A stretch of 42,034 nucleotides of DNA from Aquamicrobium aerolatum DSM 21857 (GCF_900113935.1 NZ_FORF01000021.1:1-42034); one strand, 5' to 3'. Counted from the stretch's first letter, positions 8,731 to 17,639 are shown. Numbers and translations: made by a program. The notes: generated from the sequence alone by a model not told the origin.

Positions 8731-9228
8731 TCAGCCCCGGTCAGCTTCGGAAATCGGCTTCTGATAGGTAAAGCCCATGTCCCACGGAAAATAGATCCAG
8801 GTGTCCTGTGAGACTTCCGTGATGTAGGTGTCGACCATTGGACGGCCCTTGGGCTTGGCATAGACCGCCGCAAAATGTGCTTTTGGCATCATGGCGCGGA
8901 CGATCGCTGCGGTGCGACCGGTGTCGGTCAGGTCATCGACGATCAGAACCCCTGCGCCGCCATCTTCCAGCAGAGCGGGGGTGATGTCCTTCAAGACCTT
9001 CAGCTCACCCTGCTCCAGATAGTCGTGATAGGAGGCAACGCACACCGTTTCAATCATGCGAATGCCCAGTTCGCGTGAGATTACGGCTGCCGGAACCAGG
9101 CCGCCGCGGGTGATGCAGACAATGGCTTTCCAGTCGCCATTGACGCCGGCCAGACGCCAGGCGAGCGCACGGGCGTCTCGGTGGAACTGATCCCAGGAAA
9201 CGGGAAACGCCTTTTCGGGAAGGGACAT
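8731..9228 (-). CDS. gpt: Xanthine (xanthine-guanine) phosphoribosyltransferase
   Basis: This is a purine-salvage enzyme that joins xanthine, and often guanine, to PRPP to give the nucleotide. At 165 residues it has the short Gpt size. It shows the [19 protein letters not shown] start typical of alphaproteobacterial Gpt, the hydrophobic-acidic PRPP loop [14 protein letters not shown], and [12 protein letters not shown] near the C-terminus. It is a single gene with its own terminator. Adenine deaminase about 3.5 kb away belongs to the same salvage pathway, though the two are not in one operon. Confidence 0.93.
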   Translation of the reverse strand: MSLPEKAFPVSWDQFHRDARALAWRLAGVNGDWKAIVCITRGGLVPAAVISRELGIRMIETVCVASYHDYLEQGELKVLKDITPALLEDGGAGVLIVDDLTDTGRTAAIVRAMMPKAHFAAVYAKPKGRPMVDTYITEVSQDTWIYFPWDMGFTYQKPISEADRG

Positions 9229-9371
9229 GCACGCACTCCGGCTGGCAATGATGGAATGCAGTCGGAATTAGCCTCTAAAGTGGCGTCGTGGCAAGGCCGA
9301 TCACGCCGTGGCGTGAATGTTTTCAGCGTTTCGAGCCTTGCCGGTCCTGCGGTGGTCGCAACGGATGTCTT

Positions 9372-10211
9372 TTAGCGCGACATCAGGGTCGTAACGGACA
9401 TCGATTTAAGTACCGTACGCGTTGCCCCTCCGAAGAAGAACTGCTTCAGCCAGGACTGGCTGTAGGCACCCATGACAAGCAGGTTGGCGCCAGTTTCGGC
9501 AATGTGATTTTCGATGGCTTCACCAGCGCCGATGCCGCCCGAGGTCTGGCTGACCACAACCACCTTTGCGCCATGGCGGGTCAAGGTAGCAGCAAGGTCA
9601 ACGCCTGCCACGGCGGCGCTTTCGCGATCGTCATCCGGCGCGTCGAGGCTGAGAATGATCGTCTCTTCGGCTTTCAGGATAAAAGGCAAGGCGTCGAAAA
9701 CAGCCCGAGCCGCCTGCTGCGTGCCGTTCCAGGCAATCAGAACCTTGTTGAACCCCGAGGGCTGCGGAATGGCGTAGGGCACAAAAAGAACCGGCCTGCC
9801 GCTTTCAAAAAGCAATGTCTCGACATTGGTCATCGAGGCCGGGTCGCCCTGAGGGTCCGATTGCTGAACCATGACGAGATCGCAAGTGCGGGCGACCGAG
9901 ACAGCGCCAATGGCGGAATCGCCGGAAACGCTCTGCATCGCTTGCCACTCAAATGAAATGCCTTCGCGCTGGGCTCGGCTTTCGAAGATATTCTTGATCT
10001 CCGCAGTGCGCTGCTCATTGATCTGCGAACTGGTCGCGATAAAATCCGTATCGGGAAAGCCCATTGGTGAAACATACGGCATCGGGATGGCTTCGGAATG
10101 GACGCCGATGATGTGCGCGGAAAATTGCGTTGCAAGATGAAGCGCGCAATCGAGCACGCGTTCCGCGTCGGTCTTGCTCTGGAGGACGGCGAGAATGGTC
10201 TTGTAACTCAT
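9372..10211 (-). CDS. Universal stress protein with two Usp domains
   Basis: This 279-residue cytosolic protein has tandem UspA folds: residues 1-140 starting MSYKTILAVLQS, and about 155-279. The second half ends with the ATP-binding type loop VMGAYSQSWLKQFFFGGATR. Such tandem proteins help survival under stress or oxygen limitation; the exact role is unknown. The ATG at 10211 has TTGGAG seven nucleotides upstream and is preferred to an upstream GTG/ATG extension, because the extension would cover the FNR-type box at 10285-10298. That box suggests induction at low oxygen. Confidence 0.92.
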   Translation of the reverse strand: MSYKTILAVLQSKTDAERVLDCALHLATQFSAHIIGVHSEAIPMPYVSPMGFPDTDFIATSSQINEQRTAEIKNIFESRAQREGISFEWQAMQSVSGDSAIGAVSVARTCDLVMVQQSDPQGDPASMTNVETLLFESGRPVLFVPYAIPQPSGFNKVLIAWNGTQQAARAVFDALPFILKAEETIILSLDAPDDDRESAAVAGVDLAATLTRHGAKVVVVSQTSGGIGAGEAIENHIAETGANLLVMGAYSQSWLKQFFFGGATRTVLKSMSVTTLMSR

Positions 10212-10284
10212 GACGATCTCCAACTTCGCGTTTGCGGGCGTCAGCGCCCCATCAACAACTTGCGGTAAAGATGCAGGTTCCGCG

Positions 10285-10298
10285 TTGATGAATATCAA
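10285..10298 (-). promoter_or_regulatory. FNR/FixK-type box upstream of the universal stress gene
   Basis: TTGATGAATATCAA is a perfect match to the anaerobox TTGAT-N4-ATCAA bound by FNR, FnrN and FixK. It is centred about 80 bp before the start codon, a typical activating position if transcription starts about 40 bp downstream of it. Confidence 0.75.
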
Positions 10299-10432
10299 CC
10301 CGGTGCCGTGGAGTTCGGCGCGGTTGGATGCTCGGGCCGTACACCAGGGTCGATCATACGCGCAGCACGACGCTGGAGAAAGAGCGTGTCTACGACAATG
10401 CGAAACAGCAATGGCGAGATAAACCCCGCTTG

Positions 10433-10456
10433 ACGCCGCGCTTCCGAACGCGGCGT
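10433..10456 (-). terminator. Hairpin after the CinA-type gene
   Basis: An 8-bp stem ACGCCGCG/CGCGGCGT with an 8-nt loop starts 10 bp past the stop codon. No clear U-tract follows, so termination may be weak or factor-dependent. Confidence 0.45.
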
Positions 10457-10465
10457 GGGACGCGA

Positions 10466-11209
10466 TCAGAGCTGTCTTGTTGCGAGCCCGTCGACCATTG
10501 CCTGGACACTTGCAGTGGCCTGCTCCAGCGTCTCTTGTGAGCGAGCGCGAACCACCAGCTCCGTCCAGAACGAGCCGTCGAGATATTTTGGATAAGACCC
10601 GATGATCGTGTCTGGATAGGACTTCTGAATCTCGGCGAGCGGGCCGCCAATGACGCCCTCGCCAAAGGGGCAGTGAACCGTAGCCGACAGCAGCTTCTGG
10701 CCGACTTTCAGGCTCGGTACGACATTGTCGAGCATGGCCTGAAAAATGGATGGCACACCCGCCATGACGTGAACGTTGCCGATACGAAATCCGGGCGCGA
10801 CTGAGACGGGGTTGTCGATGTGGTCTGCGCCCCGTGGCAGGCGAGCCATGCGCTTTCGAGCTTCGGTGAACTCAAGGCCGCGCGCCGCGTAGTGTGCCTC
10901 CAGCATGCCATATGCGCGTTCGTCATATTCGCACGGTACGCCAAAAGCCTTCGATATCGACTCAGCCGTAATGTCGTCGTGGGTTGGCCCAATTCCGCCG
11001 GTTGTGAAGACGTAGGTATGGCGTGCGCGCAGGGCGTTCACGGCGTCGACGATAGCATCTTCCTCATCGCTGACGACACGTACTTCCTTCAGATCGACGC
11101 CGATCGCGGTCATCACGTCCGCGAGGTGGCCGATATTCTGGTCCTTGGTTCTGCCGGATAGAATTTCGTCGCCAATGACGATCATGGCAGCGGTGACGAT
11201 GTCAGCCAA
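10466..11209 (-). CDS. CinA N-terminal-type molybdopterin-binding domain protein
   Basis: This 247-residue protein consists of a MoCF-type fold as in the N-terminal half of CinA. Signature segments are VIGDEILSGRTKDQNIGHLA, the TTGGIGPTHDDIT glycine loop, and MAGVPSIFQAML. The C-terminal amidase part of full CinA is absent, the stand-alone form common in alphaproteobacteria. Members of the COG1058 group include ADP-ribose/FAD-type pyrophosphatases, so nucleotide pool clean-up is possible; annotation as a molybdopterin-binding protein rests only on fold. It is divergent from the hydrolase gene at 11330. Confidence 0.88.
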   Translation of the reverse strand: MADIVTAAMIVIGDEILSGRTKDQNIGHLADVMTAIGVDLKEVRVVSDEEDAIVDAVNALRARHTYVFTTGGIGPTHDDITAESISKAFGVPCEYDERAYGMLEAHYAARGLEFTEARKRMARLPRGADHIDNPVSVAPGFRIGNVHVMAGVPSIFQAMLDNVVPSLKVGQKLLSATVHCPFGEGVIGGPLAEIQKSYPDTIIGSYPKYLDGSFWTELVVRARSQETLEQATASVQAMVDGLATRQL

Positions 11210-11329
11210 TTAAGTGCTCCTGCAGCTGTGTTTCTTCGGCATAACGCCGCCTGATCCGGCGAGCAAGGTTGTCATCGTCAGGGCATGGTCTAAATTGCCA
11301 GCTCACTCTGCCAGCCGGAAGTTCAGATC

Positions 11330-12313
11330 ATGCTCAATGTCATCGTCGGATTTGTGGTCGCCCTGGTGGTGGCGGGGGGCATGGTTGCGGCCTATCTTGC
11401 CTGGAAGACGCGTGCCCTGGCTCGCAAGGCGCAGCGCGCCGTGCCGCCGATCGGCAGCTTCATCACCGTCAACGGCAACCAGATCCACTATATAGATCGT
11501 GGCGAGGGGCCGCCAATTCTGATGGTGCATGGCCTGGGTGGCACGCTGCACCATTTGCGGCGCCCGCTGATGGACGACTTTGGGGACGGCTATCGCCTGA
11601 TCGCGCTCGACCGTGCGGGTTCTGGATACTCAACCAGAACGAAGGACAGCACGGGCACGCTTAAGGAGCAGGCGTCAGAGCTTGCAGCCTTTATCGATGT
11701 CCTCAAACTCGAAAAGCCATTGCTGGTCGGGCATTCTCTGGGGGGTGCCATCGCTCTTGCCACCGCGCTTGACTACCCTGAGAAAGTTTCGGGTCTGGCG
11801 CTTCTGTCGCCACTGACACGATTCGATCCGAATCTGCCGCCGCAGTTCAAGGCTCTGGCGATCAATTCGCCCGTGAAGCGTCGTTTGATCGCCAACACTA
11901 TTGCGGTGCCGATGTCGGTCAAGAACGCCCCGATTGTCCTTGATGCCGTGTTCGGACCCCAGCAGCCGCCCTCCGACTACGCTGTGGCAGGCGGAGCCAT
12001 GATAGGCCTTCGCCCAGAGCACTTTTACGCAACGTCTCTGGATCTTGTGGGCAGTCGTCGTGATCTCGAAAGATACGAAGCACGCTACGAGGAACTCGAT
12101 ATTCCGGTTGGCATCTTGTTCGGCACCAGGGACCGCATCCTTGATTACGAGAAAAACGGGATTTCGACCGCGGAGCGCATCTCCGGTGTGGAGCTGGAAC
12201 TCGTGGATGGCGTCGGCCACATGCCGCAATATGCGGAGACGGATCGGGTCGTTGCCTTTGTGCGACGTATCACAGAGCGTGCATTCACACTGGTTCGCAA
12301 CAACGCCAGTTGA
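11330..12313 (+). CDS. Membrane-anchored alpha/beta hydrolase
   Basis: A single N-terminal membrane helix (about residues 3-25) is followed by an alpha/beta-hydrolase fold. The fold shows MVHGLGG (oxyanion loop), ALDRAGSGYS, the nucleophile elbow GHSLGGA with the catalytic serine, LFGTRDRILDY carrying the acidic residue, and VDGVGHMPQ carrying the catalytic histidine. The triad is complete. The substrate is not predictable; an esterase or lipase role is likely. GGAAG lies upstream of the ATG. tRNA-Leu begins 34 bp after its stop and may be read through from this gene. Confidence 0.88.
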   Translation: MLNVIVGFVVALVVAGGMVAAYLAWKTRALARKAQRAVPPIGSFITVNGNQIHYIDRGEGPPILMVHGLGGTLHHLRRPLMDDFGDGYRLIALDRAGSGYSTRTKDSTGTLKEQASELAAFIDVLKLEKPLLVGHSLGGAIALATALDYPEKVSGLALLSPLTRFDPNLPPQFKALAINSPVKRRLIANTIAVPMSVKNAPIVLDAVFGPQQPPSDYAVAGGAMIGLRPEHFYATSLDLVGSRRDLERYEARYEELDIPVGILFGTRDRILDYEKNGISTAERISGVELELVDGVGHMPQYAETDRVVAFVRRITERAFTLVRNNAS

Positions 12314-12347
12314 CGAAGCTAGGTAAAGCATCGAAAAGCAGTGCCGT

Positions 12348-12431
12348 GCGGGCGTGGTGGAATGGTAGACACAAGGGACTTAAAATCCCTCGACCAAGGT
12401 CATGCGGGTTCGAGTCCCGCCGCCCGCACCA
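12348..12431 (+). tRNA. tRNA-Leu (anticodon TAA)
   Basis: This is a complete 84-nt cloverleaf with encoded CCA: acceptor GCGGGCG pairs with CGCCCGC, the D-arm contains GGAATGGTAGAC, the anticodon loop CTTAAAA gives TAA, a type II variable arm GACC-AA-GGTC follows, and the T-arm is GCGGGTTCGAGTCCCGC. The long variable arm agrees with leucine identity. Its 3' half is repeated in decayed form at 12566-12625. Confidence 0.96.
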
Positions 12432-12565
12432 TGGTAATTAAGTTGTTGATATTGTTTATAAAACTACCCCGTCATCATCCCCAACTTGCTCATTCAATGC
12501 AAGAAATTTGGGCGAGTTTGGGCACGGTTTCGCTACTTTGTGACCAAAACTGTGCCCAGATCGAG
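12432..12565. other. AT-rich remnant between tRNA-Leu and its partial duplicate
   Basis: These 134 bp are clearly more AT-rich than the neighbours and contain no gene. TTTGGGC occurs twice in direct orientation (about 12507-12513 and 12517-12523), and the longer TGGGCACGGTTT has an inverted partner AAAACTGTGCCCA at 12546-12558. Such repeats beside a tRNA resemble integrase arm-binding sites. Confidence 0.55.
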
Positions 12566-12625
12566 CAAAGGACTTAAGATCCCTGGACCAAGGTCATACG
12601 GGTTCGAGTCCTGCCACCGGCACCA
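12566..12625 (+). repeat. Decayed copy of the tRNA-Leu 3' portion (old att site)
   Basis: Sixty bases align without gaps to 12372-12431 of tRNA-Leu with about seven substitutions, ending in the same CACCA. The acceptor and T-stem changes break pairing and the 5' third is absent, so it is not a tRNA. A direct repeat of a tRNA 3' end is the usual mark left by a tyrosine-integrase element. Confidence 0.8.
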
Positions 12626-12738
12626 AGCTTGGCTTGTCCTAAACTAGTTTCCGTGCCTTTCGAGAAATTGTCGACAGGCTTTGCCATTGCGTAGGCACGA
12701 TGTCCGGTGGCACTGTTGGCGAAAAGGAGATTCCACCG

Positions 12739-14589
12739 ATGTCCGTCAAGGTAAAGCCGACCTTCAAGCGTCCAGCTCCGTGGGATGAGGTTGCGCCGCA
12801 ACTGGTTGATGTCGCGATGGGGCGCGCGCCAGCAGATCTCGTTGTGCGAAACGGGCGCTGGGTCAATGTGCATTCCGGCGAGATCATTCCAGGAACTGAT
12901 ATTGCGATCAGCAAGGGACGGTTTGCCTATTGCGGCCCGAACGCATCGCATGCAATCGGGCAGGGGACGAAGGTGGTGGACGCAGGCGGCCGTTACCTCG
13001 TGCCGGGATTGTGCGACGCCCATATGCATGTCGAAAGCGGCATGGTCACGGTGACGGAGTTTGTGCGTGCAGTCGTACCGCATGGTACGACCACCATGTT
13101 CATCGACCCGCATGAGATTGCCAACGTGCTTGGCCTTGAAGGGGTGCGGCTGATGCATGACGAGGCATTGGCGATGCCCGTCAACGTCCATGTCCAGATG
13201 CCATCTTGCGTGCCTTCCGCTCCGGGGCTGGAGAATGGAGGCGCTGTGTTGACGGCGGAAGACGTCAGGGAGGCGATGACATGGGAAAACATCGTCGGGC
13301 TCGGCGAGGTGATGAACTTCCCTGGCGTCGTGGCCAACGATCAGCTGATGGTTGCCGAAATCGCCGCGACGATGAAGGCCGGAAAAACGGTCGGGGGTCA
13401 CTACGCCTCGCGGAATCTTGGTCTGCCTTTTCATGGTTATGTCGCAGCCGGACCGGAGGACGACCATGAAGGCACGGCGATGGAAGATGCGATTGCTCGC
13501 GTGCGTCAGGGCATGAAGGCGATGCTGCGCCTCGGGTCGGCCTGGTATGATGTTGCAAGTCAGATCAAGGCAGTGACCGAGCAGGGATTGGATCCGCGCA
13601 ATTTCATCCTGTGCACGGATGACAGCCACTCTGGCACGCTTGTGGAAGACGGGCATATGGATCGCGTGGTGCGGCACGCCATTGCCCAGGGCTTGAAGCC
13701 TGTGACGGCCATCCAGATGGCGACGATCAACACGGCGCAGCATTTCAAGATGGAGCGCGAACTTGGTTCGATTGCTCCAGGTCGACTGGCGGATTTCCTG
13801 ATCGTTTCGGATTTGGCGCAGCTGACTGTGGACGAAGTCTATGGTCGCGGGGTACGGCTGGCCAAGGCAGGCAAGCTGGAAGTCGACGTTCCGCCATATG
13901 ATTACCCTGCCGCAGTCAAGAAGACAGTCAAGCTTGGCAAAAAACTCGGAGCGGAGGATTTTGACATTCCCGCGCCGGAAGGTGCCAACGAGGTACGGGT
14001 GCGTGTCATCGGGGTGATCGAGAATCAGGCTCCGACGCGTGCGCTTGAGGCGGATCTCGGCGTCGAAGATGGCCTCGTCGCCATGGATCGCGAAAATGAT
14101 GTCTGCCAGATCGCGGTGGTGGAGCGCCATTGCGGGACCGGTGGCGTGACAAACTGCTTTGTGTCAGGCTTCGGCTACATGAAGGACTGTGCGCTGGCCT
14201 CGACTGTTGCGCATGATGCTCATCACATGATTGTCGTTGGAACCAACAAGCGCGACATGGCGCTCGCAGCCAACCGGCTCGGCGAGATCGGAGGTGGCGT
14301 TGTGCTATTTTCCGAAGGCAAGGAACTGGCTCTGGTTGAGCTTCCCGTCGCGGGCCTGATGTCAGACGAGCGCGCCGAGGTGGTGGCAGCTAAGGCGGCA
14401 AAGCTCGTGGGCGCAATGCAGGATATGGGCTGCACCCTCAACAACGCCTACATGCAGCACTCACTGCTGGCGCTTGTGGTCATCCCTGAACTGCGCATTT
14501 CCGATGTCGGCCTGATCGACGTGACAAAGTTCGAGAAAGTCGACCTGTTTGTCGCCGAAGAGGGCGAGGAAGCTCACGCATCTTCATAA
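12739..14589 (+). CDS. ade: Adenine deaminase
   Basis: A 616-residue amidohydrolase converts adenine to hypoxanthine in purine salvage. The metal-binding start of the barrel, GLCDAHMHVESG, is present, followed by HGTTTMFIDPHEIANVLG, then GHYASRNLG and TDDSHSGTLVEDGHMD. The C-terminal half includes GGVTNCFVSGFGYMKDCALA and ASTVAHDAHH, typical of the Ade family. I chose ATG at 12739 because AAGGAG lies nine nucleotides upstream; an in-frame ATG at 12700 has no such site. Its last 16 bp overlap the end of the convergent sensor gene. Confidence 0.96.
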   Translation: MSVKVKPTFKRPAPWDEVAPQLVDVAMGRAPADLVVRNGRWVNVHSGEIIPGTDIAISKGRFAYCGPNASHAIGQGTKVVDAGGRYLVPGLCDAHMHVESGMVTVTEFVRAVVPHGTTTMFIDPHEIANVLGLEGVRLMHDEALAMPVNVHVQMPSCVPSAPGLENGGAVLTAEDVREAMTWENIVGLGEVMNFPGVVANDQLMVAEIAATMKAGKTVGGHYASRNLGLPFHGYVAAGPEDDHEGTAMEDAIARVRQGMKAMLRLGSAWYDVASQIKAVTEQGLDPRNFILCTDDSHSGTLVEDGHMDRVVRHAIAQGLKPVTAIQMATINTAQHFKMERELGSIAPGRLADFLIVSDLAQLTVDEVYGRGVRLAKAGKLEVDVPPYDYPAAVKKTVKLGKKLGAEDFDIPAPEGANEVRVRVIGVIENQAPTRALEADLGVEDGLVAMDRENDVCQIAVVERHCGTGGVTNCFVSGFGYMKDCALASTVAHDAHHMIVVGTNKRDMALAANRLGEIGGGVVLFSEGKELALVELPVAGLMSDERAEVVAAKAAKLVGAMQDMGCTLNNAYMQHSLLALVVIPELRISDVGLIDVTKFEKVDLFVAEEGEEAHASS

Positions 14590-15623
14590 ATTTGCAGATC
14601 AAACATGGTGCGGGTTCCGCCCCGGCCATCGCCATAGGCGATTTCGGTGCCGAGCTGAATTGCCATGGCTGAAACGATACGTGTTCCAAGCCCGGTGCCC
14701 TGCGGGGTGCCGGTGCCGTCCCAGCCGATGCCATCATCCTCAACGATAAGCGTTGCGCGTCCGAGTTCCGCTTTGCGGATCATCACGCGCACTTCGCCGT
14801 CAACACCGTCAGGATAAGCGTATTTATAGGCATTCGTCAGCAATTCGGTGACGATCATACCAACTGACACCGCTTTGTCTGTCGGCAGTGTCACCGGAGC
14901 GAGATCGAGCTTTATCCGCGATGGATGTCCTGCGGCACGCATGGCGGTGTCGAGTTCCTGAACCAGCATCGAGAGATAGGAGTCGAGGGAAACTGACCGA
15001 ACGTCGTCCGATGTGTAGAGGCGACGGTGCAATCCGGAGATAGCCGTGATGCGGGCCTGGGTCTCGTTCAGCGCGTTCTTGGCGATGGGGTCGCTGATCG
15101 CCGATGACTGCATGCGCACCAGCGCGGCGACGAGCGCAAGACTGTTGGCGACACGATGGTTGACTTCGGTAAGAAGGATTTCGGCGCGGTCTCGTGCGGC
15201 GCGAACTTCGCGTTCAGCTTGTTCCTTTTCGCGTTCGAGTTGCGCCTTCTTTATGGCCTGTTCAATCGCACTGACAAGCAGAAGCAGAAACTCTTCGCCA
15301 ACCGTCTTCAGGACATAGTCAGCGGCGCCTGCCTTCAGCGCCTCGACGGCAACGGTAGGCTCCTGCGAGCCCGTCACATAGACGACGGGTGGGGCTTCTG
15401 ATCCTTGTTTGAGTTGTGCCAGAACGCACAGGCCGGTGCCATTGTCGAGGAAGTGATCCAGCACGACTACGCTGATATCGCCTTCTGCAATGCGCTCCAA
15501 ACCGGAAGGCCCATCGGTAGCATGCGCGTAGGCATACCCACGACGGGTGAGAGTTTTTTCGACAAGGCGGGCCAAAGCGACATCGTCGTCAATCTGAAGA
15601 ACACGGATGACCCGGCTAGGCAC
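14574..15623 (-). CDS. Hybrid receiver-HisKA_2 sensor histidine kinase
   Basis: The 349-residue soluble protein begins with a receiver domain (about 1-125; LQIDDD acidic pocket, phospho-acceptor Asp in VVLDHFLDNG, conserved Lys in YVLKTV). A short coiled segment (about 130-150) leads to a HisKA_2-type kinase: phospho-His in LTEVNHRVANSLALV, MIVTELLTNAYKYAY (N-box), EDDGIGWD and GTGLGTRIV (ATP lid). There is no membrane segment. It starts with GTG one base after the stop of the upstream receiver gene, so the two are translationally coupled. It probably receives phosphate from the partner kinase and passes it on. Overlaps the 3' end of ade by 16 bp. Confidence 0.93.
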   Translation of the reverse strand: MPSRVIRVLQIDDDVALARLVEKTLTRRGYAYAHATDGPSGLERIAEGDISVVVLDHFLDNGTGLCVLAQLKQGSEAPPVVYVTGSQEPTVAVEALKAGAADYVLKTVGEEFLLLLVSAIEQAIKKAQLEREKEQAEREVRAARDRAEILLTEVNHRVANSLALVAALVRMQSSAISDPIAKNALNETQARITAISGLHRRLYTSDDVRSVSLDSYLSMLVQELDTAMRAAGHPSRIKLDLAPVTLPTDKAVSVGMIVTELLTNAYKYAYPDGVDGEVRVMIRKAELGRATLIVEDDGIGWDGTGTPQGTGLGTRIVSAMAIQLGTEIAYGDGRGGTRTMFDLQIYEDA

Positions 15624-15624
15624 G

Positions 15625-16068
15625 TTATTCTATCTCCGGAACCTGCATGACCGAAAAGAAAAGGCCAAGCTGACGAATGGCATTGGCAAAGCTGTCATAG
15701 TCTACAGGCTTGGTGATGTAGACGTTGGCGCCGAGGTCGTAGCAGCGCTGGATCTCCCGCTCATCGTCGGTCGTCGTCAGCACAACGACCGGCGAAAGCC
15801 GCGTGTGCGGATTGTTCTTCACTTTTTCCAGGATCGACGCGCCTGTCATGTCGGGCAGGTTCAAATCGAGAAGCACCAAAAGCTGGCGCCCCGCGCTGTC
15901 TTCGCCCGATCCATTCGCACCCAGCAAGAACTTGAGTGCATCCGTACCGTTCGTGAATGCGGCAATCTCATTGTTCACGCCGGCGCGGCGAATATTCTTT
16001 TCGATCAGCCGCGCGTGGCCCTCGTCGTCCTCGATCATCACGATCGTAACCGGTTTAGACTTGTTCAT
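15625..16068 (-). CDS. Single-domain response regulator (Rcp1-like)
   Basis: The 147-residue protein is a lone receiver domain: acidic pair in MIEDDEGHA, phospho-acceptor Asp in LLDLNLPDMTG, Thr in VLTTTDD and Lys in YITKPVDY. It has no output domain. The long loop after helix 2 is that of the Rcp1/CheY-like regulators paired with phytochrome-like kinases. Its first codons overlap the last 14 bp of the CHASE3 kinase gene, and it is followed one base later by the hybrid kinase, so it likely shuttles phosphate between the two. Confidence 0.93.
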   Translation of the reverse strand: MNKSKPVTIVMIEDDEGHARLIEKNIRRAGVNNEIAAFTNGTDALKFLLGANGSGEDSAGRQLLVLLDLNLPDMTGASILEKVKNNPHTRLSPVVVLTTTDDEREIQRCYDLGANVYITKPVDYDSFANAIRQLGLFFSVMQVPEIE

Positions 16069-17560
16069 TATCCATGGTCCTCACGACTGTTCGCACATCA
16101 ATAGGCAAAGTTATTGTAAAAGTCGTTCCTTCGCCTTCCGCTGACGAAAGGGTGATGTCGCCACCCAGGCTTCGGGTCAGTGTCCGTACATGCGCCAGAC
16201 CGATTCCTTCGCCCTGCTGGTCTTGCTGACCCGAGCGCCGGAAAAGATCGAAAACGCGTTGATGGTCGGCTTCCGGGATGCCGCGCCCGTTGTCGGATAC
16301 CGCGATGCGTATCTGCCGTCCCGGCGCGCGATCCGCTGTAATCTTGATCGCGATAGGACGGCTTGGCGACCTGTATTTGATCGCATTGTCGAGAAGATTG
16401 CCGAAGAACTGATCCAGCGACATCCGATCTGAAATGATGTCTGGCGCGTGGACATTCAACGTCGTCGTCCCATGGTTCTCGATGACCTGGTGCTGGATCG
16501 TTGCCAGGTTCGCTTCAAGCAGCGCTTCCAGATCGATGGTTTCCGGCTTGAGCGGGCGCTTGCCCTCTCGTGAAATCTTCAGGATCGCATTGATGAGGCT
16601 GTCCATCTTGCGGGTTGATTTGCGAATGAAGCCGATTGCCTCCGGCAGGTCTTCGGACGCGGCGGTTCGTGCTTCTGTAATCTGATGCTCGGTGAGCTGA
16701 TCGCCATCCGCCAGGACATAGGCCTGTATCGACTTCATCGTTTCGTTGAGCTCACTGGTGAAGCCCATGATGTTGACAAGTGGCGCGCGCAAGTCGTGCG
16801 TCACGATATAGGCAAAGCGCTGGACTTCCTCATTCGCGCGGATCAGGTCATGCGTCCGTTTCGCCACCCGCTGCTCTAGCCCTTCATTCAGCGCTTCGAC
16901 CTCCGAGCGCGCCGTCAGCAGGTCTCTTGTATATCTTAGTGCCATCCACACCGAGCCGCCGACGACGGCGATAATGATGACGCCACCGACTATCGCAATA
17001 AGATGCAGCATGCCGGCGCTTCGGCGTTGTTCCTCAACGCCCTCTGTGAGACCCTCATCGGAAGATCGCACGATTTCGCGCAGCAATGTGCGCGCCTGGT
17101 CCATGATCTCCTTGCCGTGATCCGTGGAAACGATCTGGATCGCCTCGTCCCGACGTCCGTCACGGACCAGATCGATGGTTCGTTGCATCTCTTCGATCTT
17201 TCTGGTCAGGTCAGCAGACAGTTCCTCCATTCGCGACCGGTATTCGGGGTGAATGCTGATGGATTCGAGAATTTGCGAGATGGCCGGGACAACGCGACCG
17301 TAGGCCTCATTGTAAGGCAGCAGATATGCCTCGTCCTCGGTAAGAAGAAAGCCGCGCTGACTCGACTCCAATTCGTGCAGGAGTATGCGCAGACCCGTCG
17401 TTGCTATCCGAAGATCTCGCTCCGCGATAATCACGTTGAAGTCACGCTGAGCTCGATCGACCAGCATGACGGTTGTGCCAACGATGCCCGTAAGCGCGAT
17501 CAAGCCTATGACCATCAGAGCGGCACTTGCGCGTATGAAGCTAGATCGTTGTGTCTGCAT
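16055..17560 (-). CDS. CHASE3-domain transmembrane sensor histidine kinase
   Basis: The 501-residue kinase has a membrane helix at about 12-34, a periplasmic CHASE3 domain (about 38-180, with the typical ESSQRGFLLT), a second helix near 187-210, a coiled coil (LNEGLEQRVAKRTHDLIRAN), then HisKA with phospho-His in YIVTHDLRAPLVNIMGF and an HATPase domain (DNAIKYRSP, VSDNGRGIP, GEGIGLAHV). CHASE3 ligands are unknown. It is the first gene of a three-gene operon with two receiver-containing proteins. This arrangement and the THDLRAPL box resemble stress-type phosphorelays of Hyphomicrobiales. No DNA-binding regulator is present here. Confidence 0.94.
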   Translation of the reverse strand: MQTQRSSFIRASAALMVIGLIALTGIVGTTVMLVDRAQRDFNVIIAERDLRIATTGLRILLHELESSQRGFLLTEDEAYLLPYNEAYGRVVPAISQILESISIHPEYRSRMEELSADLTRKIEEMQRTIDLVRDGRRDEAIQIVSTDHGKEIMDQARTLLREIVRSSDEGLTEGVEEQRRSAGMLHLIAIVGGVIIIAVVGGSVWMALRYTRDLLTARSEVEALNEGLEQRVAKRTHDLIRANEEVQRFAYIVTHDLRAPLVNIMGFTSELNETMKSIQAYVLADGDQLTEHQITEARTAASEDLPEAIGFIRKSTRKMDSLINAILKISREGKRPLKPETIDLEALLEANLATIQHQVIENHGTTTLNVHAPDIISDRMSLDQFFGNLLDNAIKYRSPSRPIAIKITADRAPGRQIRIAVSDNGRGIPEADHQRVFDLFRRSGQQDQQGEGIGLAHVRTLTRSLGGDITLSSAEGEGTTFTITLPIDVRTVVRTMDNEQV

Positions 17561-17639
17561 CGTTATGCTCTATGCCCACAATGATCAGGTAATGCAGAGT
17601 TAATGCGTTCGGGTGCGGCAGAATTGCGACGCCAACAGA

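Noticed and set aside
12566-12625. Second tRNA-Leu
   Set aside because: Only the 3' 60 nt are similar, the 5' part is missing and base changes break the acceptor and T stems.
12574-14130. Long open frame on the minus strand
   Set aside because: It is antisense to adenine deaminase and shows no known domain.
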